Source of the DNA: Thermoplasmata archaeon
GTDB taxonomy: Archaea > Thermoplasmatota > Thermoplasmata > Thermoplasmatales > Thermoplasmataceae
Assembly: GCA_021797055.1 (NCBI GenBank)
Contig: JAKAAI010000030.1
Coordinates: 1 to 20,257 of the forward strand
Reading direction: 5' to 3'
Length of the DNA: 20,257 nucleotides
A model generated the notes under the pieces. It was not told the origin of the DNA. It did not search any database and saw nothing but the letters and a program-made list of their open reading frames with translations. Made by a program: the position numbers and the translations under genes. Of the stretch, positions 1 through 5,667 are shown piece by piece (the first letter of the stretch is position 1; each line of letters opens with the position of its first letter).

Positions 1-649
1 TTGTATCCGGTCTGATACATTGATCCGTATCAACGGTCTGATTGTTGTCAACCATTATTGGGATAATCTCGTTTTTAAACCATTTTTGCGATTCGTGTGC
101 CTTTCTGTGACTAATATAACTGAAGGTAGCGAGATCCATTTTTGACATATTGTATTTCTTCGCAATCAATTCCGCCCCTTTTGCCTGGGAAAACCAGCCG
201 TTTTTCATAGAATAGCGCTTGGAAATTGATGCCGTTAAGGGTGAAGCCTCGCTGCTTATATTAGAAGATAGGGGAACGTTTGACATCGACTCAACACCGC
301 CCGCTAATACCACATCATAATATCCTGCTTCGACACCATGGCACGCGAATTGAATTGCCTGCAATGATGATCCGCACTGCCTGTCCACAGTAACTCCCGG
401 AATACTTTCCGGAAAGCCTGCTGATAAAATTGTATTCCTTGCAATATTTAGACCCTGTTGATTGACCTGAGTGACACAGCCCATAATGAGGTCTTCTATA
501 ACATCTGGATTTTCAATGTGATCTGAAATTAATGAGTTCAGGGCATAAGCTCCAAGATCAACCGGATGGATCTGCGAAAGCCACCCGCCCTTCTTTCCAA
601 TAGGAGTCCTTTTGGCGTCAACGATGTAGCTCTGGTTACTCTGATTCAT
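1..649 (-). CDS. Thiolase (acetyl-CoA acetyltransferase family), C-terminus cut by window edge
   Basis: Thiolases condense or cleave acyl-CoAs (acetoacetyl-CoA formation or beta-oxidation cleavage). Translating the minus strand from the ATG at 649 gives an uninterrupted 216-residue N-terminal part with the family start VDAKRTPIG (about residues 10-18), the nucleophile loop DRQCGSS with reactive Cys92, and AGGVESMS (about 116-123). The catalytic GHP and C-terminal Cys motifs lie beyond base 1. About 390 residues is normal for the family, so roughly half is present. Whether it is biosynthetic or degradative cannot be told from this part. A TATA-like AT-rich stretch lies at about 690-710. It is transcribed away from the rest of the window. 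Confidence 0.93.
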   Translation of the reverse strand, partial: MNQSNQSYIVDAKRTPIGKKGGWLSQIHPVDLGAYALNSLISDHIENPDVIEDLIMGCVTQVNQQGLNIARNTILSAGFPESIPGVTVDRQCGSSLQAIQFACHGVEAGYYDVVLAGGVESMSNVPLSSNISSEASPLTASISKRYSMKNGWFSQAKGAELIAKKYNMSKMDLATFSYISHRKAHESQKWFKNEIIPIMVDNNQTVDTDQCIRPDT

Positions 650-857
650 AATACTTGATTTCAAATCGCTAATTACCTTTTATCTGAAAGTTTATTACTT
701 TTTAACTATCTTTTCCTTAACTCTGTCTGCAAAAATACAATCGTTAACCATGTGGTGATATCAGTAAGTTATATTTTCACTAACAGGCAGTCCGAATTCA
801 ACCTAAGATATTGAAGGTATATCACTTTCATTGAACCCCATTCAAATATTCTAAAAA

Positions 858-1148
858 TCAACGGGACAGAGCAAAGAACAGGCTTATAACCGCTGCCAAT
901 CCGATTGAATTGGTGAAAAGAAGCATTATTGCAAGTGTAGAAGGGTAAATAAGGGCCATGGAAAAATATTCATATATACTGCTGGCTGACTGTGCAAGGA
1001 AGAAGACAGAAAACAGTATAATTGAGGTAATTGCTCTGAAACCAGACGAAAGCCTTGTCTTTATATAACTGCCAATTAATACAATTAATAGAAGCGCTTC
1101 CGCCGAAAGCAGAACTATATTCGCTACCCAGTAAATCCCGAGCGTCAA
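858..1148 (-). CDS. Small three-helix membrane protein paired with HTH regulator
   Basis: I do not recognise a function. The 96 residues are almost wholly hydrophobic and form three predicted membrane helices (about residues 5-27, 37-57 and 70-94) joined by short loops, with basic residues in the first loop (K31, R33) favouring a cytoplasmic position there. The TTG start at 1146-1148 overlaps the TGA stop of the upstream winged-helix gene by 3 bases, so the two are very probably translated as a coupled pair. Small membrane proteins next to a winged-helix gene recur in archaea, which suggests (inference) that it modulates or senses for the regulator. No enzyme motif is visible. Confidence 0.7.
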   Translation of the reverse strand: MTLGIYWVANIVLLSAEALLLIVLIGSYIKTRLSSGFRAITSIILFSVFFLAQSASSIYEYFSMALIYPSTLAIMLLFTNSIGLAAVISLFFALSR

Positions 1149-1447
1149 TTTAAACCAGCCCTCTTCAGCATTTCATTAAGTTTTTCGTAATTGGAGATCA
1201 GTAAAGGCGATAGAAAATAAACACGGCCGTACTTATCGCCTTCGGATACGATGAGATCATTCTTTTCCATGAACCTGATATGATGCTCAACAGTGCGATA
1301 ATTCAGATTCAATGATTGGCTTATGCCGTATATGTTTGCCGGATTATCCATCAACTTTTTCACTATCTTCAACCTTGTTGCACCCCCTTTCGTTCCTACG
1401 AATACCCACCACAATGAGCGCGATAGAGAATCCGAATTGCGGAACAT
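1145..1447 (-). CDS. Winged helix-turn-helix transcriptional regulator (ArsR-like fold)
   Basis: A 100-residue DNA-binding protein with one winged-HTH domain. Helices lie around residues 23-34 (TRLKIVKKLMDN) and 38-46. The likely recognition helix is at 48-62 (NYRTVEHHIRFMEKN), followed by a beta-wing (LIVSEGDKYGRVYFLS, about 65-80) and a C-terminal helix (83-97). The sequence YRTVEHHI is typical of archaeal ArsR/HTH_20-type regulators. There is no visible metal-binding Cys cluster or ligand domain. It is the first gene of a two-gene unit with the membrane protein at 858-1148. The A/T-rich 1448-1552 region upstream should hold its promoter. The target is unknown; autoregulation is plausible. 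Confidence 0.85.
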   Translation of the reverse strand: MFRNSDSLSRSLWWVFVGTKGGATRLKIVKKLMDNPANIYGISQSLNLNYRTVEHHIRFMEKNDLIVSEGDKYGRVYFLSPLLISNYEKLNEMLKRAGLN

Positions 1448-1552
1448 TTAACAAATCTCGTTCCATGATTCATATGAAATCTAATAAGATTTATTGTTGT
1501 AAATATAATAAATGAAAAAAATGTTATCCATTTAAAAAGATTCATTTTAAAT

Positions 1553-2980
1553 TCAAATCTTCGAGAGAGGTCCAAGTGCAGTATTGTCAAATATTTCGTT
1601 GATAATTTCGAAGTTTGTGTAACCGGAAGCTGGGTTGAATCCAAGGTCGAAGTACTGGATAGTATAGGTTACATTTATGTAATCAAACTGTGATAGATTG
1701 GAGGAACTCTGCACAACAAACTGTATGGTAGACATGACAGTTGCAATCGAGCCATTTATCATGATTGACGGTGGACTTTCGCTGTAGAACCAGATTGCGT
1801 TCCACAGATTAAAGAACTTCGTCCAGGTAGCATTAATTTGAGATGTGCCAGTGTAATTACCTTTCAGAGCTCCATTTACCCAGTGCAGAGTCGCGTTAGA
1901 AGCATATTCCGGCATCACCAAAGAAGTGTTTTCAATGGCGATGTTGTTCCAATGGCTGAAAGCCAGATTACTTATCTGATTGTATTCATATGATTCCTGT
2001 GCAAATGAAATGAATCCGCTGCCAGTAATGTGCCATACCTCATTGCTGATCAAGAATGTGTTGTTCTGGAAAACAAAATTCAAGATATAAGAAACGTCGA
2101 TGTACTGAACCTGGAAAGGATCACTGAATGGCGTCACTATGAACTGGTTGGTGGAGACTACAGTGGCCAGATTTCCAGAGACATTGACTACAGGCGGTGC
2201 TTCTGCATAAAACCATACTGCACTCCAGAGATTGAAGAATTTTCCCCATGTTTGAAGAATGGAACTGTTTCCCGTATAGGTACCGGTTAAGGGTCCACCT
2301 ATCCAGTGAAGTGTCGCATTAGACAAATACTGATTTGCAAGCAGACTGACATTTTCAATAGCGATATCATTCCAGTGGGTAAAAGCAGCTTGCAATGAAG
2401 CCTCTGCCATAAGCGAACTGACTTGTGAACCAGTGTATGATATATAACCAGATCCTGTGATATGCCAGGTTTCAGAATTAATTAGCCAGTTATTTGAGTC
2501 TTTAAGATATCCCAGAGAGTAAGAGACGTTCAAGTACTGAACCTGTTGTTGATCCGAGAAGGGAGTGAGTACAAACTGGTTCTGAGAATTGACAACTGCA
2601 CTATCGCCGTTCACGCTGACCGTTGGCGGAGCTTCTGCATAAAACCATACTGCACTCCAGAGATTGAAGAATTTTCCCCATGTTTGAAGAATGGAACTGT
2701 TTCCCGTATAGGTACCGGTTAAGGGTCCACCTATCCAGTGAAGTGTCGCATTAGACAAATACTGATTTGCAAGCAGACTGACATTTTCAATAGCGATATC
2801 ATTCCAGTGGGTAAATGCGCTCTTGAGAACAACAGAGCCCTGCTGATTGTCGTAATTCGCAGTTAATGAATTGTTCTGAGTCTTCTCACTCGAGAATGAG
2901 GCAAGAGAATAGCCGAAAGCGCCCGCAAAAGCCAATGTAGTTATAACAAATATTACAGTTAAAACGTTCTTTTTAATCAT
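1553..2980 (-). CDS. Exported protein with three tandem SnoaL/NTF2-like domains
   Basis: A 475-residue exported protein counted from the ATG at 2980; an in-frame TTG three codons earlier is less likely. An N-terminal signal or anchor is clear: a Lys pair, then about 20 hydrophobic residues. Three repeats follow, each opening with F(T/S)HWN(D/N)IAIEN, about 144 and 141 residues apart, each with conserved NATLHW, TWxKFFNLW and (except the third) WHITGSG blocks. This pattern resembles SnoaL-like/NTF2-fold cone domains, so ligand binding outside the membrane is plausible, but no catalytic residues can be assigned. Many NxS/T sites fit archaeal N-glycosylation. Repeats 1 and 2 are identical for about 60 residues and diverge afterwards. 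Confidence 0.85.
   Translation of the reverse strand: MIKKNVLTVIFVITTLAFAGAFGYSLASFSSEKTQNNSLTANYDNQQGSVVLKSAFTHWNDIAIENVSLLANQYLSNATLHWIGGPLTGTYTGNSSILQTWGKFFNLWSAVWFYAEAPPTVSVNGDSAVVNSQNQFVLTPFSDQQQVQYLNVSYSLGYLKDSNNWLINSETWHITGSGYISYTGSQVSSLMAEASLQAAFTHWNDIAIENVSLLANQYLSNATLHWIGGPLTGTYTGNSSILQTWGKFFNLWSAVWFYAEAPPVVNVSGNLATVVSTNQFIVTPFSDPFQVQYIDVSYILNFVFQNNTFLISNEVWHITGSGFISFAQESYEYNQISNLAFSHWNNIAIENTSLVMPEYASNATLHWVNGALKGNYTGTSQINATWTKFFNLWNAIWFYSESPPSIMINGSIATVMSTIQFVVQSSSNLSQFDYINVTYTIQYFDLGFNPASGYTNFEIINEIFDNTALGPLSKI
2199..2383 (-). repeat. 185-bp perfect direct repeat, copy in domain 2
   Basis: Reading the two segments side by side shows 185 identical bases between 2199-2383 and 2631-2815, offset by exactly 432 bp (144 codons). 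It encodes the N-terminal half of SnoaL-like repeat 2. The flanking parts of the repeats differ at many positions. Confidence 0.95.
2631..2815 (-). repeat. 185-bp perfect direct repeat, copy in domain 1
   Basis: Identical to 2199-2383. It encodes the N-terminal half of SnoaL-like repeat 1. The third repeat of the same gene has a clearly diverged DNA version of this segment. Confidence 0.95.
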
Positions 2981-3288
2981 AGATCCCAAAATTGTTATAG
3001 ATCTTGTTTACTTAAGCGATTTTAGATATTATATGCAAATCTTATGCAAATTAGGTAAATATGACACAGCATCAATAATCTTGTTCAGGGGAACGTAGTG
3101 CGTGGTGTCCAGAATGAAAAACCAAAAATTAAATAGAATATAGTGACGATCGGTTACTTTAACGTTGTGAAATGGTTTGTTGTAGTTTTTGATTACTTTA
3201 GGAATGTTAAAAACTTATATTCCTATCTCCAATACGGTTGGGCTCCCATCTTAAGGATAGGGATCCTCAATTTGAAAAGGTGAAGTGA
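2981..3288. other. Divergent intergenic region between SnoaL-repeat gene and rpl44e operon
   Basis: About 308 bases without a convincing gene. On the minus side there is a TATA-like run (reading GCATATAATATC, about 3025-3036) about 50 bases before the exported-protein start. Next to it are two copies of TATGCAAAT (3032-3040 and 3043-3051) spaced 11 bp apart. On the plus side there is a TATA element at 3213-3220 serving rpl44e. The middle, 3060-3200, shows nothing I can name. Confidence 0.6.
3213..3220 (+). promoter_or_regulatory. TATA element for the rpl44e operon
   Basis: ACTTATAT inside an A/T-rich stretch, about 70 bases before the rpl44e start. A start of transcription near 3243 would leave a leader of about 45 bases ending in the Shine-Dalgarno GGTGA at 3279-3283, suitable for an operon with translated leader rather than a leaderless mRNA. 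Confidence 0.5.
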
Positions 3289-3570
3289 TTGAAGCTACCG
3301 AAAAGCGTGAAGATGTACTGTCCAAAATGCAAGACCCATACAGATCATGATGTTGAGAGAGTCAGGAAGAGAAAACCAAGTGAGTTTAACGCTGGGCAGA
3401 GGAGATTCAGAAGGACAACTTCTGGTTTTGGAGGTTTCCCGAGACCCCGATATGAGGGGCGGGAGAAACCAACTAAGAGAGTAGCTATTAGATTCAGATG
3501 CACAAAATGCAAGAAGGCAGTCACCCCATCAACCAAGAGGGCGAAGAAGTTTGAAATTGTGGAGGCATAA
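3289..3570 (+). CDS. rpl44e: Large-subunit ribosomal protein L44e (eL42)
   Basis: Zinc-ribbon protein of the 50S subunit near the E site. The 93 residues match the family in length and sequence: MKLPKSVKMYCPKCKTHTxH at the start, a basic centre with the GQRRF and TKRVA blocks, and two CxxC knuckles (C11/C14 and C71/C74) that would bind one zinc. The start is TTG at 3289, chosen because GGTGA lies 5 bases upstream and the family begins MK(L/V)PK. It is the first gene of the translation block; rps27e follows after 2 bases. Confidence 0.97.
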   Translation: MKLPKSVKMYCPKCKTHTDHDVERVRKRKPSEFNAGQRRFRRTTSGFGGFPRPRYEGREKPTKRVAIRFRCTKCKKAVTPSTKRAKKFEIVEA

Positions 3571-3572
3571 GA

Positions 3573-3773
3573 ATGACTGACAGACCTTTTGTTAAACTTA
3601 AAAATGTAGGAAACAAGTTTATAAAAATCAAATGCCCTGATTGCAGTAACGAGCAGATTACATTCACGAAGATATCCAGCCCTGTGACATGCATGATCTG
3701 TGGCAATACAATAGCCAGACCCACAGGCGGCACACTTGAAACCACTTCTGAAGTGGTAGAAGACGCCATATGA
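3573..3773 (+). CDS. rps27e: Small-subunit ribosomal protein S27e
   Basis: A 66-residue zinc-ribbon protein of the 30S subunit. C21/C24 and C40/C43 form the four-Cys zinc site (CPDC and CMIC), followed by GNTIARPTGG, the signature end of the S27e fold. An acidic tail ends the protein. The gene starts 2 bases after rpl44e and its stop overlaps the start of the aIF2alpha gene (ATGA), so all three are translationally linked. This order is a standard archaeal arrangement. Confidence 0.97.
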   Translation: MTDRPFVKLKNVGNKFIKIKCPDCSNEQITFTKISSPVTCMICGNTIARPTGGTLETTSEVVEDAI

Positions 3774-4534
3774 AGCAGAGTTACCCACAGGTTGGGGATC
3801 TCGTTGTTGTTACTATTACTGAAGTAAAAAACTTTGGTGCAAAGGCAAACCTGGAGGAATACCGGGGCAAAGAAGGTTTTATCCACATCGCAGAGGTTGC
3901 AACTGGATGGGTAAAGAGGATAAGGGATTATCTGAGGGAAGGTCAAAAGACAGTCTGCAAAGTTCTCAATGTTGATACTTCAAGGGGATCTATCGATTTA
4001 TCACTTAAAAGAGTCAACCCTCACCAGAAGAGGGAAAAAATATCTGAATGGAAGAATGAGCAGAAGGCTGATAAGCTTCTGGAAATCGTAGCGGGCTCAC
4101 TTGGGAAAAGCGTGGATTCATGCGAGAAGGAATTCGGCTTCGATCTCCAGGCAAAATATGGAACATTATACCGTGCTTTTGAGGATGCAGCTGCAGACGA
4201 AAACTGGCTCCCAGAGGTTAAAGGAGAATGGAAAGAGGTATTCCAGAAAGTTGCAAAGGATAATGTTTCCATACCTTACGTTAAGATTGGCGGCTATATT
4301 GAGGCGTACTCTCTTTCGAGCAATGGGATTGAAAGGATAAAGGAAGTTCTGGGCAAGGTCAATTCAGATGCTGTTAAATTGCAATACGCCGGTGCGCCAA
4401 GGTACAGGATATTGGTTACTGAACCTGATTATAAGACGGCAGAAGAAACATTAAAAACAACGATCAAGGCGATGGAGGATGAATCGAAGAACCTTGGTGT
4501 TACATTCGAATTTGCAAGGAACACATCCAAATGA
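3770..4534 (+). CDS. eif2a: Translation initiation factor aIF2 alpha subunit
   Basis: Alpha subunit of the archaeal aIF2 heterotrimer, which brings Met-tRNAi to the small subunit. At 254 residues it has the usual length. Residues about 8-85 are an S1 RNA-binding domain (GDLVVVTITEV, the loop with GKEGFIHIAEV, and SRGSIDLSLKRV). A helical middle domain follows (about 90-170). The C-terminal alpha/beta domain that contacts the gamma subunit is about 175-250 (APRYRILVTEPDYKTAE). The start ATG overlaps the S27e stop. The stop overlaps the nop10 ATG. There is no sign of the eukaryotic regulatory Ser51 region being meaningful here. Confidence 0.97.
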   Translation: MKQSYPQVGDLVVVTITEVKNFGAKANLEEYRGKEGFIHIAEVATGWVKRIRDYLREGQKTVCKVLNVDTSRGSIDLSLKRVNPHQKREKISEWKNEQKADKLLEIVAGSLGKSVDSCEKEFGFDLQAKYGTLYRAFEDAAADENWLPEVKGEWKEVFQKVAKDNVSIPYVKIGGYIEAYSLSSNGIERIKEVLGKVNSDAVKLQYAGAPRYRILVTEPDYKTAEETLKTTIKAMEDESKNLGVTFEFARNTSK

Positions 4535-4710
4535 GAACACTGATCAGAAAATGCACCAAATGCTCTTATTACACAATGAAGGAGATCTGCCCTAGATGTG
4601 CTTCAAAGACAGCATATGCATTGCCTGAGAGATATTCTCCAAAGGATAGATTTCAGCGTTTCAGGTTAAAGGAATTAGAGGTGAATGAAAGTGGAAAAAA
4701 TACTGGTTAA
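4531..4710 (+). CDS. nop10: Nop10, H/ACA ribonucleoprotein subunit
   Basis: A 59-residue component of the archaeal H/ACA RNP that guides pseudouridylation of rRNA, binding Cbf5. The sequence starts MRTLIRKC and carries a four-Cys zinc ribbon (C8, C11, C20, C23), followed by the conserved PERYSPKDRFQRFR-type linker and helix. It follows aIF2alpha with an ATGA overlap, the usual archaeal order. The C-terminus is unusual in reading 26 bases into the PAC2 gene in another frame, adding a short tail after KELEVNE. Length is at the normal size for the family. Confidence 0.95.
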   Translation: MRTLIRKCTKCSYYTMKEICPRCASKTAYALPERYSPKDRFQRFRLKELEVNESGKNTG

Positions 4711-5449
4711 TAAAATTAAAAACCCAAAATTGAACAATCCTGTGATGATAGTAGGCCTTCCCGGTATAGGAAATGTGGGGAAGATCGCTGTTGAATATCT
4801 TATAGACAAATTAAAAATGACAAAGATGATCGATATAATAACGCAATATCTTCCTCCGCAGGTTTTCATAAATGAGGAGGGATTGATTCACCTTGCAAAG
4901 AATTCTATCTATTATAAGAAGAGATTGAAGGGCGGAGACCTTATGATCCTGACAGGCGATTTTCAGGGAACAACACAGGAAGGCCAGTACGAACTGTGCT
5001 ATCAGATTCTCCAGATTGCAAGCGATTTTAAAGCGACGGCTGTATACACCCTGGGCGGATACAGCATTGGGAAGATAATTGAATCTCCGAGGGTTCTGGG
5101 CGCTGTTTCAGATAGAACTGTCCTGGAATCCCTGAAGGCAGCAGGCGTATTATTTCCTAAGGGCGAGCCGGGCGGCGGAATTGTTGGATCTGCTGGCCTT
5201 ATTTTAGGTCTCGCGACTGAAATTTTCGGAATGCATTCTGCCTGTTTAATGGGTGAAACCTCCGGGTACTTTGCCGATCCAAAAGGTGCCACTCAAATCC
5301 TTAAAAGTTTAACAAAACTTCTTTCGATAGAAGTGGATTTATCAGAAATAGAGGAAAGAAGCAAACAGATTGAAGAAATAACAGGTAAAATGCAGGAGGG
5401 AATGCAGCAGAAACCACCTGGAAAGGATGATCTGGGTTATTTCGGATAA
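4685..5449 (+). CDS. Proteasome assembly chaperone family protein (PAC2/PbaB-like)
   Basis: A 254-residue PAC2-family protein. Archaeal members (PbaA/PbaB) help assemble 20S proteasome alpha rings. Family blocks visible are VGLPGIGNVGK (about 23-33), the ExAVxYLI helix, LTGDFQG (about 89-95), YTLGGYSIGK (about 121-130) and GGGIVGSAGLILGLA (about 163-177). The final 30 residues are polar and end in LGYFG. That tail resembles, but does not match, the hydrophobic-Tyr-X proteasome-docking motif. The start at 4685 has a GAGGTGA Shine-Dalgarno just upstream and overlaps nop10 by 26 bases. It is the last gene of the translation operon. Confidence 0.9.
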   Translation: MKVEKILVNKIKNPKLNNPVMIVGLPGIGNVGKIAVEYLIDKLKMTKMIDIITQYLPPQVFINEEGLIHLAKNSIYYKKRLKGGDLMILTGDFQGTTQEGQYELCYQILQIASDFKATAVYTLGGYSIGKIIESPRVLGAVSDRTVLESLKAAGVLFPKGEPGGGIVGSAGLILGLATEIFGMHSACLMGETSGYFADPKGATQILKSLTKLLSIEVDLSEIEERSKQIEEITGKMQEGMQQKPPGKDDLGYFG

Positions 5450-5634
5450 TAACATATAATTTAATATATAAATCATCTATTTGACCTATGTTTCCGAATA
5501 TTTACTTTGAATTCTTTGAGCGAAGAATATGATTTCGGTTTACTTGCTTTCGTCTCACCGGTTAATAGAAAATTTTGCATGAACTTGTAGTTAACCCCAC
5601 TTTTGAGTTTTGAATTTTGTCTGACAAAAAAGGG

Positions 5635-5645
5635 AAATAATTTAA
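5635..5645 (+). promoter_or_regulatory. TATA element of the top6B-top6A operon (leaderless type)
   Basis: AAATAATTTAA is centred about 28 bases before the top6B ATG and preceded by a purine-rich AAAAAGGG stretch that could be the BRE. The distance places the transcription start at or next to the ATG, and no Shine-Dalgarno is visible, so the mRNA is probably leaderless. Confidence 0.55.
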
Positions 5646-5667
5646 GCAACAGTTCAATAGTCTGACA

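Noticed and set aside
2030..2290. Plus-strand ORF inside the SnoaL-repeat gene
   Set aside because: It lies antisense to a well-supported repeat protein and shows no domain of its own; its openness follows from the codon pattern of the real gene.
2199..2815. The 185-bp repeats as an insertion element or CRISPR
   Set aside because: The copies lie in frame inside one coding gene at a 144-codon period, with no spacers, terminal inverted repeats or transposase.
3345..3946. Two minus-strand ORFs of 147 and 141 codons over rpl44e, rps27e and eif2a
   Set aside because: They are antisense shadows of three certain genes and are Cys/Phe-rich without family pattern.
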